A stretch of DNA of 64,000 nucleotides from Adineta steineri. Lineage: Eukaryota > Rotifera > Eurotatoria > Adinetida > Adinetidae. The notes beneath the pieces are model-generated. The model had not been told where the DNA came from, ran no database searches, and saw only the letters and a program-made list of their open reading frames with translations. Shown piece after piece: positions 1 to 12,960 of this stretch. Location of the stretch: contig CAJNOI010000008.1 in the NCBI GenBank assembly GCA_905250115.1, forward strand, positions 1,236,759 through 1,300,758. The letters are read 5' to 3'. A program made the translations under genes and the position numbers. The first letter of the stretch is position 1. Each line of letters begins with the position of its first letter.

Positions 1-578
<578 letters not shown>

Positions 579-3500
579 TTTCAGTTTTTCACAGGAAAGA
601 AATGATTAGAATTTCAATATCATATAGGGTTTTATAGTATCATTAGTAAATTGATACTAGTGATTTTTGAAGAAAAATAGACAGATGGTTGGATATTGAA
701 AGGCAAACTTTCGAGAAAAGTAAAGTACAATAGCATAGGTCATATTTAAGGATTAAATTTCATGCAAAAAAAAATTGAATTGAATATTATTTTTTTTAAC
801 TGCGTAATTCTATGACAATCGCCTAAATCTTTACTAATTTCTTTTTTTATTTTGATATTTGATACAATAAAAAATAGAGATTAGGACGCAAATTAGAAAA
901 AAAAGGAATTATGGAAAAATTAATTGCGCTGAGAATAGAGCATTTTTTCTTATGTATATTGTATTTCGTACCTTCTCCGTGCATATTGTATCGATGACAT
1001 AAGTGATAATAGCTACCCTCCCGTTTTTCTTTTAAAGACAAACTCAATGACATTTTTTTAATATTATTCAAAGACAAGAATTTGATAAATTTAATTATGC
1101 CTACATTTAGACTGAATTTAAAATCATACGATATGTATGTATACATACACAAGTCTATTTAATATTTAATGGAGACATTTATATATCAAGAAAAAAAGAA
1201 ATCAAACTGATTTTCTTCTATGTTTTTAAGAATAGGAATAATTGTTGATTGTTTCTTTAATCTTTTTAGATAACGTAATTACTATATTTTGTCGAGTAAT
1301 AGTGCACTGGCTGCTGCACATATGATTGATTGAAATTTTTCTTGAATATATTTTTTACAAATTTCTAATAATTCTTGCGACTAGCATATGTTCATTGGTA
1401 TTTATTCGTAACCATTAATTTCTATTTTGTACGAATAAGAAAGATAGTGAGAAACAATTTTGATATAATTAAAAGAAAGGAGGAATGACAAAAAAGAATT
1501 CTATTCATTGATTAATAAGGAATGAAGAAGAAAAAAAAGAGTGTAATATCATTCCAATGATGAAATCAATTCTCTAAGCTTATTCTGTTATAAAACAATA
1601 ATAAATTTTACTTCTACTTATTTTGATTAATTCATCAGACATATTTATTCATAAATTTTACAAGTGTCTGTCATGTCCCAAATGAACAAGATGAGTTGTT
1701 CTTTTCACTCTTGTATACATCCAATAGCAAATGAGAGAATTTTTTCTCATCTTCTTTTCTCAATCAATCAACAATATAATTCACATGCGAATCCTACGAC
1801 TAATAGTATGAATTTGACATAATCACTCGTTTTCCACTCAATCAAGTTTCTTATTTTCTAATGTGTATTCTTTTCAAAACACTATATAATACAATCAATC
1901 AACAATCATTTGAAATGGAAACAAAAATAGTTTAGTTTTTCTTCTTCATTTTTACTAAAACTTTTCTTGTATTCTAATCGATGAATATTAATGTTGTTCA
2001 AAATCACTTAAATTTAATTATTTATTTAAGAAAAAAAAACAAAATTTATTTACAAATACATCATTCATTTAATTGTGTTGATTAAACAAAAATCAAGTTG
2101 CTATCCATTAAAAATGGCATCAGGTGTATATGGGAAGAGACAGACTCGTATATGCGTGTCTCAGCTTGTTGTCTCTTACTCCTGGAGTGCACCTATACCG
2201 TTAATGAAATTGAATATACGAAAGCGAATTGACACTGATTCGATTGCGTGTATTGATACTAGTTTTAGTCATCATCGGAAGTGATAACTATAGCGATAGC
2301 ACAGCAAGAAATCATCTCCTGTCTGGACATTACAGTTCCGTTGATGACACCATCTACACCTGCCTATCTAAAAATAAAATATTGTCGCCATCACTCAGCA
2401 GTAAGTCCAAATCGTTTTTCTCCTCTTCTCACAATTATTGTGTGACTAGAGCAAATTATCATCATCATTGTCGAGACTTGTATGTAAATAGTTCTAGACA
2501 ATCAAAATTAATCAATCTCTTCTCTTTATTGCCGCGCTCACTCAATATATATATACACATATACATATATATACAAAACGCCTACCTCATCAAAACTAGT
2601 GGAACAAAAAAAGAAGAAAAGCACGACATCCGTCGTTATTCTTTTGAATACAATACAACTGGTGTACATTCTTGAAAATTGAAGAGCAATTCATTAAGAT
2701 TTCTTTTTGTGTGTAGTTTTCGATTAAATATAGTCGTGAAATGTACTCTGAAGTTAAATGCATGTGAAAACGGAGATGAATAGTGACACACACACCGATA
2801 CATCCATCATAACTATACGAAGAAAATTTTAAGACAGATGTGGTCATCGAAAAATATGATGAAAATTGGTCACACCTTTATCTAGTGCCAGACACATTGA
2901 AAGATTGACATCGAGTGTTCATTTTCCGGAATTTGACATTCGAACGGAATTGTGCTTGTCTTTTTATTTGGAAATATTTCTAACAAATAGAAAGTTGGAT
3001 GGGGGATATATTTGAATGTAGAATATAAAAATCTAACTTTTGCATTCCAAAGTGGCCATCTTAATGTTCGGCAACTTTATACTTATAAGATAATTTGATC
3101 AGTCTAACATCCGCATGCATAGAGATCATCAGGCTTTTGTTCGCATTCTCTTTTCTTCTCTTCTATCAAATTGGGTTGATTCAACATTCTTTGCGTGTGT
3201 ATGTATGTGTATGATGGGACTCCCGATGAGACGTTAATATCATTTAGTTAAAAAAGAATGAGCATATTTGTCTTTCAGCTATTTAATAGTAACGACAAAG
3301 ACTATAATGTCGTTAGTGGCGGCAAATATGATGTTGTGATTCGTAGAAAAAAAAAACAAGAAAAAGATGATGACATGTCCCTCCTGGTCAGAATTTGAAT
3401 TAATAAACTATTCTTTTTTTTCCATACTTTTCTCATTGCGTGACTTGTAATTTTCTTGTCGATTTACTTTCTATGCAATTGCAATGATAGTCATCTCGTT

Positions 3501-4917
3501 TTTTTTCTTCTCTCTTTTCCTTCTTTTTTTTTTTGCTTTATACAATTCAAATCAAAATGAAGCATAAATAAAATATGATGGTGTAAGAATCATGCTTTTT
3601 CGATCAATTAACAGTTAATATTCGATAAGAACATTTCGCACAATAGATTTTTGTCTTTATATATATATATGTTGGTGTTGGTGATGATGATAACGGAGAA
3701 AAGGAGAAAGAGGGTGGGACATCGGGCATGCATTTGCAAAGTGACACATTTGATTAGACTCTTGATGAATCAAAAGATACGAAAAGAGCACTTTGCTTGG
3801 TGTACATCCGTAAATCAATGATGTAAAATCAATCGAGCGTATTAGAAGTAAATGAAAGATTGCTTATAGAAGAAAAAAAAAGCAAAAGTAATTAGACCTT
3901 TCTTTTTTTTTTTATATATTGATAGACATTCTTATGATAGAAGAAAAAAGCAAGAAGAAGAAGAAGAAAAAGAAAAAAAACTTACTTTACATTAAATAAA
4001 TGTTTTATAAATAAATTATAAAATTCATGTTAAACAAAAAAAAATGTCTATTCAATTTTTTAACACATTCCTTTTAAAATCAGCATTGACCTTTTATATA
4101 TACCTGTCATATATATAAAAATTTTAAAGACTTATATTTGAAAATATATATTTGAATAATTTTATATTTAAACATAATTATACCAGTTGAAAAGAATAGT
4201 TAAACAGCACAATTAATCTTATACACAACAGGAGATCAGGCAAACCTTTTTCCTTTTCTTTTACTCGGTTCTTTTTTTATACAAAAAGGTTTTATTTACT
4301 AACCAATCAAATATTTCTTTGATTTATTTATATTAAAGTTTTTATTCTTATTATAAATAGAAATTAATTGAGTTGAAAAAGCATAAATATTTCTGTTTGT
4401 TTCTTTTTTTTTCTTCCTCTTCTCTTTACCCAATGAGGATTCATTTGGTTTAATATTCTCTTCTCATATTATATTAACCAATCAAAATACGTTTGCATGT
4501 ACGACATTTCTTTTCTTTTTCTATAGCTATTCATTATGAATAGATCAGAATAATGTTGTCCGATACAGCACCACCACTCTAACTTGCTGGGTGCGTGCTG
4601 TTTGTTGTGAAGCAAACGACACACAAATATTTTGCGTTTTTTCTTTCTCTCTCCCTCTCTCGCGCGCGCTCTCTCCTTCTCTTACGAGGGGAAGAAGAAG
4701 AAGGAGAAGGAGAAGAAATAAGAATAACGATGACGAAGAAAAGAGAAAGAGAAAAAGAGAGAAAGATGAATTAGTTAGGAGGGCGAAAAACGGAGCAAAC
4801 CGGTTTTTTTTGCAAACAGAGAGACCAATCATAGAACAACAAGTTGTTTGTGAGAAAACGAGCGGAACGACGACGACATACACACATATAAACAATTCCC
4901 CCGTGGTCATCAGTACC
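579..4917. other. Intergenic region between alpha-amylase and FoxQ2
   Basis: About 4.3 kb between two divergent genes. It is AT-rich with many homopolymer A and T runs, short TA/TG runs (e.g. 2545-2575, 3658-3671) and GAA-type purine tracts at about 3950-3972 and 4688-4718. The latter lies in the presumed 5' leader of FoxQ2. The open frames here are low complexity, and I see no exon with protein-family similarity. It may hold regulatory sequence for the developmental gene FoxQ2; nothing specific can be named. Confidence 0.6.
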
Positions 4918-6156
4918 ATGCAGAAAGAGTCAATACTAAATGGTGATATTTCACTTCCACAACCACCACCACCACCATCATCACAATCACTATCACATCA
5001 TCCAAATTATCCAATGTTACTTGCTGCTCAACAACAATTATATGATTATGCTGTACGTCTTCGATTTGGTGGAGGTCCACCACCACCAGGACCATCAGCA
5101 TTATCAGGACCTGGTCCACATCATCCGTCATTTAATGATCCACATTCTTTATATGCATTTCATCAACGACATGATCCTCGATTACGTTGTCTTCTACGTG
5201 AAGAACCTAAACCGTCCTATTCATATATTGGACTTATTGCAATGGCTATATTAAGTTCTCCTGAACGAAAACTTGTTCTTTCCGATATATATCAATGGAT
5301 ATTAGATCATTATGCTTATTTTCGTGCACGAGGTCCTGGTTGGCGTAATTCTATTCGACATAATCTTTCATTAAATGATTGTTTTATAAAAGCTGGCCGT
5401 TCAGCGAATGGAAAAGGTCATTATTGGAGTATTCATCCAGCTAATCTAGCTGATTTTAGTAGTGGAGATTTTCGAAGACGTCGAGCACAACGACGTGTTA
5501 GAAAAAGTATGGGCTTATCAGTACCTGATGATGAAGAAGATGATGATGAAATATTACCAACGAATGGAACAGAACATCATTTTGAACAGTAAGTTAACCC
5601 AAAGAAAAAAGATTTCTTTTAATTTTAAATTATTTTTTTTTATAATTTAACAAATAGATCATTAGATTTATTAATTGATTTATATTTTTTTCTTTTTTTC
5701 TATAGTCCACTAACGAAATTTCCATCAGATGAACTACGTCCTAATGTAACTGACTTATCGCTTTCATCATCGTCATCATCATCAACTACAGCAGCCAACA
5801 GTACAGGTGTGACACCAAATCTTCTTCAACGTTATTTCGATGACATGCAACGTGTTGTTGTATCTCGATTAGAACATCAACAAAATCATCATTCACAATT
5901 ATTCTTCCCATCTCCTCCACAATCTCTTAATACAAGTCGAAATCCTGCAATAACAACGACAACAACTTCAACACCACTTCGTCCATTATCAACAACGCAA
6001 AATCAACGAAAACGTTGTTTCGATGTTGATAGTCTTTTAGCACCCGAACAACCATGTTTAATTAAACGACATAAATCCAGTTTAGATGGGAATGAAGATA
6101 TTTGTAGTCCAGATTCCAAGTCAGACGGTTCAACCGATACAGACATATCAGCTTGA
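4918..6156 (+). CDS. foxQ2: FoxQ2 forkhead transcription factor
   Basis: A DNA-binding transcription factor; FoxQ2 proteins pattern the anterior/apical neuroectoderm in many animals. Two exons, 4918-5588 and 5706-6156, give 373 aa. The frame is open upstream of 4918 but has no ATG, so the ATG at 4918 is taken as the start. An N-terminal Pro/Gln/His-rich region precedes a complete forkhead domain (roughly residues 98-190) with [33 protein letters not shown] and [19 protein letters not shown]. FoxQ2 rather than another Fox class is indicated by [15 protein letters not shown] and by the basic tail [14 protein letters not shown]. The C-terminal exon carries [10 protein letters not shown], resembling the EH1-type Groucho-binding motif seen in FoxQ2 proteins. 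An acidic run (DDEEDDDE) sits before the intron. Confidence 0.93.
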
Positions 6157-7386
6157 AAATGTGTGTGTGTGTGTTTATATATATATATATATATATAACT
6201 AAATATGTGTGTATTGTGTTTCTTATGTCTTATTCAATAATAATTTCTTTTTTTTTTCTTTCTTGCTCTCTTACTTTTTTTTTCTTCTTCTCTTACGAGT
6301 GCATTCATAGACCGGCTGGTGCAATCTCTTTTTTCTATCACTCTCAGCAGGCCTAATGCACGCATACACCAATCAAGTCGGTTGATGAAAAAAAAAAGTG
6401 ACGATTGCTATCGCGTCTTCTGTTCTTTCTCTTCATTCTCAATTGACCTAAATGTATACACTAATCGTATGCATTATACGTATGTTACCTATCTTTTTTT
6501 TTTCTATTGAAATTTAACTTGTACATTAACACTCTATTATCAGTCAATAGGAATAATTCACTCAATGACTTCTGTTTTGGCTATTGATAGGATAAAGAAG
6601 CGAACAATATTGACACATTTTGTTTTTTACAATAATGACTGACAAGGTGTGAATATACATGAATACACAGCATGGGTGAGAAATATTAGATCATCAATCA
6701 AAAAAGAAAGCGATGAAAGTTTTCTCGCATTACATTTTATAAATAATAATTAAAAAAGATTTTTAACTAGAATAAATCTAATGATTGATATTCTTAGTCG
6801 TTTGCGGCAAGGATTTAATGTAATCCTTTTCTTTAGAAAAATATATTTTTGTCTTTATCAATGTTTTATTATTCGTACTTTAATAACATATTTATTATCA
6901 TCATAGATTTAAAAAAATACGCAAATGCGAATTGTGTAAATAAATAATCGAATTCATTATACTTTTCATAAATATTAAACATTAATTTTTTTTGGGAACA
7001 ATCAGATTAAAAGCTAAATTTTCAATTGATTCTATAGAGTATTTGACACGGTCATATTCATTTTTCAAATATAAATTAAAATAAGAATGGTTACAACATT
7101 TAGAAAGCTTTTATTTAAAACGTGAGCAGATTCGCATAGATATCACAGGAAAATAAAAGGCATGTATATTTTGGAAATATACGGAGAGAGAAAAAAAAAT
7201 ATTAAAGCAGAATTGGAATATCACCGAAAATCAGTGTAGCAAATGCAATTGTTTTATTTATTCACACACACACATATATAAATATTGAGCTTAAATAATT
7301 TTGAGATTTGCGTGACTACGTAAAAGAAGATATGATGATCATCACCGGAGAAAAGATATATTTTTTTATTGCACGAATTCATTTTT
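6157..7386. other. 3' intergenic region between convergent FoxQ2 and KIF17
   Basis: Tail-to-tail spacer. A TG run followed by a TA run lies directly after the FoxQ2 stop (about 6160-6197), probably inside the 3' UTR. A CACACACACATATATA run lies at 7263-7279 on the KIF17 side. The rest is AT-rich and I see no gene. Confidence 0.6.
6160..6197. repeat. Compound (TG)n(TA)n microsatellite
   Basis: Alternating TG units pass into TA units just after the FoxQ2 stop codon, seen directly in the sequence. Confidence 0.85.
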
Positions 7387-10300
7387 TTATGCATCTGGCG
7401 AATAGCCATATCTACGATTAAGTCGAGATGGTGATTCAAATGGATTAAGACGACGATTCATATAATCATTTTCAAGATTATTCATTTGTCCTGGACTCAT
7501 TTTAATACTTTGTAATAAAGCATTTTCATTTAATAATTGTTCTTGTCTTCTATTACGTATTTTTCCAATGGGTACAGTTGATACATCAATATTTCGACTA
7601 TAACGTCGTTCAATTTCATCAGGATCCATATTAGATAATTGATTATTATAATAATAATTATTTGATGGAGATGATGGTATACTTTGAAATGCACGTCCAT
7701 TAGTTGGTGTTGATAGATTTACAACTTGTGGAAATTGTACCTCTTCCAGAAATGGATCCGGTACAAAATATACATTTCTTTCTTCATCATAACGAGATTG
7801 TTCAATTACTTTATCAAGATTACTATAATTACAATTACGTTCAACAATATTACTCATTTTTTCAAGCATAGTACGATAAAGAAGTATTTGTTTTTCTTGT
7901 GTACGTATTGTATTAAAATAACTTTGACGATCAATTTCAAATTCATGTTGTAAATCTGCATTATCAATTTTTAAACGCTTATTTTCTAAACGTATTTGTT
8001 CTAATTTTTTCGATGTAAAATGAAGCTAAAAGTAAAATTTACATTATATGATAAATACAACTTTTTTAAATCATAGCGATACTTAAACATGCACCACTAG
8101 TAACACTCTGGAATGTTTACCCTCGTAGCCAAAAAATATCTGAAGGCGGGTGCTGGTAAAGAACCTTGCCACAAGACAAAAAAACCTATTTCCCTGTTGG
8201 TGTGTAACCTCCATGCAAAATTCCTGGCTACGCTCCTGATCATAAATACATATAAAACAAACCTCTTCTTGTGCATTGCTAAATACTCGCATCATTACAT
8301 CTTCATCATTAGTATCAATTGCTTGACTAAAATGATTTCGTTGTTCTTGTTTTTCACGCATTTCATTTAATTTCTTTTTACGTTTCTTTTTTCTTTCTTC
8401 ATTATTAATTTCTTCACCACCAATTAATTTTTGTTCTAATTCATGTAAACGTTTAAGTTTTTCTTCTGGATTCATATCATCACGTGTTTGTTTATTCATT
8501 TTTCCTTTCTTTTTTGATTTATTTAATGTTTGTAATTGTAAATCTAATCCATCAGAATTTTTATTTTGATTAAGTGCATCAAGTTCACTATCATATTGTC
8601 CTTTAAGTTCATTATATTTTCGTTCTAGTTCTCGTTTAGTTAAACGTTCTTCTTCACATTGTCGGCGTAATTCAAATGCTTCTTGTTCGAATTCAACACG
8701 TAATCGTTCTTTTTCTTTTTCTTCATCATAATCGAGCTGTGATATCTAAATATAAAACAGGTCATACATTCCCTTTTCTTCTTATTTTACACATTTTTTT
8801 CTTCTAATATAGGATAAGATAAGAAATATGCCTGATGAAGTTAACAAAATTTATATATCATATAATCAATTACATGATATTATTCGACAAACTGTTCAAC
8901 GAACAAATCTTGTTAAAACATTTTCACCAACACTTCTCATTGCTATAAGTGCTGGTGGATTTTTACCAACAAGAATTCTACGTAATATTATTAAATGTGA
9001 AATAGGTGGTAAATCATTACCTATTCAAACAATAGGTTTATGTTTATATGAAAGTGAAAAACATGAAATATATAAAACTCAATGGATATCAACTGATCTT
9101 AAAAATGATTCATGGGCTGTATCATTTAATGGTCAACATATTCTTATTATTGATGAAGTTGATGAAACACGTACAACATTAAGTTATGCTGTAAGTGAAC
9201 TTGAAAAAGATATTGAAAAACAACGAAATATATGTAAAGAAAATAATGAAGAATGGATCGAACCAAAATTAGGTGTATTTGTTGTACATAATAAAACAAT
9301 TACTAAACGTGCTAATTTACCAGAAGATTTAATGAAAAATTCTTATTTTGTTGGTGAAAATGTTGGTGGTGAGTGGATTGTTTATCCATGGGATGCTTTA
9401 GATATTGATGATCATACACGTTTAGCAGAAAATTGTAATAAAACAAATAAACTTACGTGTCCATCGGTTAATGATGATTGATTACCACGATTAGTATTAC
9501 CAGCATCAAGAAGTTCCTGTTTAAGACGATTTATTTCTTCTTGTAAGACTCTCATTTGTGCATCACGTGGATCTTCATTAATATGAGGTTTATTCTTGAT
9601 ATTTTTTGCTCGATTAGCATCTAAATAGGTTTTTTTTAGAATTTTAATAATAAATAAATGAAAATTTACATCGTAAAGTTGAAAGTGTTTCTTCATAATT
9701 ATCGTGAGCTGGACTTATAGCAGCAACCTGAAAAATAAATTATTTCTAAATCTATATTAAAATAGATTTATTTTGTTTTACTTACCATTAATGTTTTTGT
9801 ATTGCCACCAAGCGAATCTTGTAAAAGACGTGTTAATTTTGAATCTCGATATGGTATATGTTTGGAGCGGCCATCAACCAAAGCAGAAATAACATTACCC
9901 AAGGCACTAAGTGATAAATTAATTCGAGTAGCTTCACGTAGACGTTCACCTTCAGCATCTATATTACACAAATCAATATGAATAAACATTTAAAAAAAAA
10001 TCTTATATTTACGTGTTTTTGATTGTCGTTCACTACCAGCTAAATCAACTAAGTTAAGTTTTCCTGCTCGAATATGTTCTTTTCCATCAACTTCACTTCG
10101 ACTACACATTTCCGTGAGTATAGTAAAAATTGAATGAGATCGTGATGAATCTTTATTCATAAGTGTAGCACCTGTTGCTCGATTTTTATTACCCTTATCC
10201 ATTAATCGTTCACAATCTTCTACATTTGTACATTGATGCCATGTTAAATTTTGTATATACACGCCTTTATCTGTATGTTCCTTTTGAATAAAAATTAAAA

Positions 10301-11057
10301 TATGAAATATATATATTTTTAAATTAATTCTATATTACTTTTAAATCAAGTGCTGCTTTAATGTCTTTACCAAGTAAATCACGAATACTTTCATTATATA
10401 TTTCAAGATATGATGCACGAATAAGATATTTAGTACCAGCTGCTACAGATGATGCTTCGAATATATGCTAGAATTAATTACATGTAATTAATATATGAAT
10501 AGATAGAAATTTTTACCTCAAATGATCGAGGTATTATACCACGTTGTGGAGACCCAGGTGTGTTAACTCCTTGCATAGTATATGATTTTCCACATCTAAA
10601 AAATAGATTTTATTTATGATAGAATTAGAGAACAATATGAACTAAATTACCCTGTTTGTCCGTAAGCAAATACAGTTGCATTGTATCCTTCAAGTACCTG
10701 AAAGGAAAATGAATTTTATTTTAATTATCCTGTTAAATAAATTTAAGCATACACTTTCTACAAGTGGAAAAACAGAATCAGTATAAATCGATTCTGTTAT
10801 GGAATTTTCTGGATAGACAGCATCGAAAGTGAATTGTTTTGGTGGTTCATTAGTTTGTTCAAGATTTTCTAGCATTACTTGATTTGTTTGTGTATCCATT
10901 GAGACAATTGTCTAAAATAGGAAATAACAAATTATTGTACTAAAAAAGATGTTTATAAGAATTATCTTACTTGAGATTGTAGATCATTTTCACGTTGATT
11001 CATTGGTCGACATCGTACGATGACACGAACAGTTTCACCTGTATTCGATGCAGCCAT
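7387..11057 (-). CDS. KIF17: Kinesin-2 motor, KIF17/OSM-3 type
   Basis: A plus-end microtubule motor; the KIF17/OSM-3 family drives intraflagellar and dendritic transport as a homodimer. Eleven exons on the minus strand: 11057-10971, 10911-10753, 10697-10651, 10595-10517, 10467-10339, 10280-10013, 9958-9786, 9727-9670, 9620-9457, 8745-8263, 8025-7387. They join in frame to 761 aa. The N-terminal motor has [14 protein letters not shown], the P-loop GQTGCGKS (residues 95-102, interrupted by an intron), switch [12 protein letters not shown] and switch [10 protein letters not shown]. The neck has [19 protein letters not shown]. The middle is a charged coiled coil with KLIGGEE, and the tail has [11 protein letters not shown], both KIF17-like. 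The motor is closer to KIF17 than to KIF3A/B. Intron 9 (8746-9456) houses an antisense gene, and intron 10 a possible small mobile element. Confidence 0.94.
8110..8245. mobile_element. Possible small non-autonomous element (MITE-like) in KIF17 intron 10
   Basis: The 237 bp intron contains a block that is less AT-rich than its surroundings, with inverted 8-mers CGTAGCCA (8124-8131) and TGGCTACG (8225-8232). GGAGCGTAGCCAGGA-type ends recur, from memory, in dispersed invertebrate repeats. A reading frame on the minus strand stays open through it, but it interrupts a kinesin tail that otherwise splices cleanly. Target-site duplications are not obvious, so the assignment is weak. Confidence 0.35.
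8828..9481 (+). CDS. Purine phosphoribosyltransferase, fungal HPT1-type, nested in KIF17 intron
   Basis: Probably transfers phosphoribose from PRPP to hypoxanthine/guanine (or xanthine) in purine salvage, in the cytosol. It is a single uninterrupted 217 aa frame from ATG 8828. Type I PRT fold features: [12 protein letters not shown] at the N terminus, [18 protein letters not shown] near residues 36-53, the PRPP-binding loop [16 protein letters not shown] at about 105-120, and [14 protein letters not shown] near the C terminus. Order, length and wording follow fungal Hpt1 (about 221 aa) much more than animal HPRT1, whose loop is VLIVEDIIDTG-like. It lies inside intron 9 of the kinesin gene on the other strand; its last 25 bp overlap kinesin exon 9. 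Exact base specificity cannot be told. Fungal origin is inference from remembered family sequences. Confidence 0.88.
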   Translation: MPDEVNKIYISYNQLHDIIRQTVQRTNLVKTFSPTLLIAISAGGFLPTRILRNIIKCEIGGKSLPIQTIGLCLYESEKHEIYKTQWISTDLKNDSWAVSFNGQHILIIDEVDETRTTLSYAVSELEKDIEKQRNICKENNEEWIEPKLGVFVVHNKTITKRANLPEDLMKNSYFVGENVGGEWIVYPWDALDIDDHTRLAENCNKTNKLTCPSVNDD

Positions 11058-12960
11058 TATAATGATTACTTTATTTTTTTTTGATTTTGATTAATAAAGT
11101 ATTCGTTCTGAAAATAGATAAACAGATAGATAGATGATTATAAGAAAAGAAAGTTATCAACGAAAAATAAGCAAATAATATCATAATAATGGTATGATTT
11201 GTGCTTTTAGCGCACTTGATCTCGAGTATTCTTTTTTTTATAAAGTACGATATTTAAAAAATATACGCTAAAAAATAATAACCATAATGAGTTATGTTGC
11301 TATTCGAGATGAACATATCTACCCTCATATTATGAAAGAGGCCGCTATTATTTAAAGATATATGATACGGTTCGTCAAATGTGTATACCATGGAAACAGA
11401 ATGAATTGAATGTGGCTCTCTAGAACTTTCCATATCCAAACATTCTATAACTAAAAATCAAAAGTTTATTGTTTGAACAATTTAACTGCGAAATATTCGA
11501 GTTAACAACATGTTAAATCAGTTCATTACCAATGATAAGAATCATATTTTTGTTTATAAAATCTTGAATTGATGTCACTGTGGATTTATAATATGTGAAT
11601 ACATCTTTTCTTATTAGAGATTTCGATTTAATTTTACTTTTGCAAAAAGGTTTTTAAAATAAAAATATTTCATATCATTTAACATTGAAACACTATAATA
11701 TCTGGTTTGAAGTTTTGCTTCTTTTTTGTATTGAAAATAAAACTATGAATAGAAATATGTTTCAATTCTTTGGACTTACTAATGAATCAAATAGCGTAAA
11801 CACACATTGTGTTAGTTGTTTTGCTTCCTGAAATTTTTGTAGAGAAGAGAATATATATCAAGGATATTTGAGCAGTTATAAGTTATTTTGACGCCACTTA
11901 ATAACGACATACCATACAAATTATTTTAACATATTTATAGCTTCACTTGGAACATTGAAAATAAGTCAGGACTTGTATACCATCTGTAATTACCAGATTC
12001 TGATTATGATAAATATAGAAAGGATGCAAATAATTTCTGTCTGACAAGCTGCCATATTGTTTATAAACTCACTGAAAACAATGAGCAAGTGATCTCTGCA
12101 ATTTTAATTTTCTAGTTTAAACATGATTGCTGCTTGTGACAATAGATTATGCATTGCAACAACATTTTGATATGTAAACCAGTCTACAATAACGTGAGAA
12201 GTCATCTTATCTTTACAATAAGACTTAGCTTCATTAAAAAAACATCGTACACAACATATTCTAATATATGTCATCTAATAATAAACTATATCAAATAAAA
12301 TTACACTATTAAAAAGCTTTTTACATATCATATAAATGAAAATCATGGAAAAAATGAATGCTCGTTATGATAATGATGATCATTAATATTGTCTATTTTT
12401 AGATAAAACTTGATATTCTAATAATTGCTAAAAGATTAAATATTATATGATCATTTAAAACAAACCTTCTTTCATTAATCTGCTTATTAGAAATCACGTT
12501 CTACTTATACATTTCACAGGATGTACTTCATCGTTTTATCCAGCTTTCCATCGTTAAAGACAAGAAAGATGTAATGAAATTTTTAATAATCTATCGTCCA
12601 ATATCTCACTGTTTATTAGTTTGATATTTGTTTATATCGATAATAAATATTCATTTTCAAATCCACCTGCAATAGAAACGCTTAATTGACTATTATGCTT
12701 CGATTGAACTTCTTCACTATTTCATGGTAAAAGACGTCGAATAAACTCAATATAAAATAATTGAAGTTTTTTTTTCAGATTTTCTTAAAATATGAAGAGC
12801 TTTATTTGATGTTTTATACTTGTATAATCAATATTATTAACACGCAATATAATATCATATAATCTTTAATGAAATAGATAATCAATTAATAAATAATTTT
12901 ATTCAATTTACTTGAGGGCGTGGAGGAGATAGAATACGCACGCATTCACCCACACCCTCT
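11058..12960. other. Intergenic, no gene recognised
   Basis: AT-rich spacer between KIF17 and the TAF6 pseudogene. There is no convincing exon. It ends in a short GC-richer block, 12913-12959, with GAGGGCGTGG facing CACCCACACCCTC, an imperfect inverted pair that also contains telomere-like CCCACA. Confidence 0.5.

Noticed and set aside
2229-2675. 148-codon plus-strand frame in the amylase-FoxQ2 spacer
   Set aside because: No ATG-led family resemblance, Ser/Tyr/Ile low complexity with a TA microsatellite inside it.
4591-4917. Open frame extending FoxQ2 upstream by about 109 codons
   Set aside because: It has no ATG and is arginine/serine low complexity from the purine/pyrimidine-rich leader; the ATG at 4918 is the natural start.
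4545-4919. Minus-strand frame opposite the FoxQ2 leader
   Set aside because: It is the complement of the GAA/CTC-rich tract; poly-Ser/Leu low complexity only.
8083-8262. Continuation of the kinesin exon 10 frame through the intron
   Set aside because: It interrupts the KIF17-like tail, begins at a good GTTTGT donor, and the next exon joins in frame with family-like sequence.
11254-11439. 61-codon minus-strand frame upstream of KIF17
   Set aside because: No resemblance to a known family and no supporting splice context.
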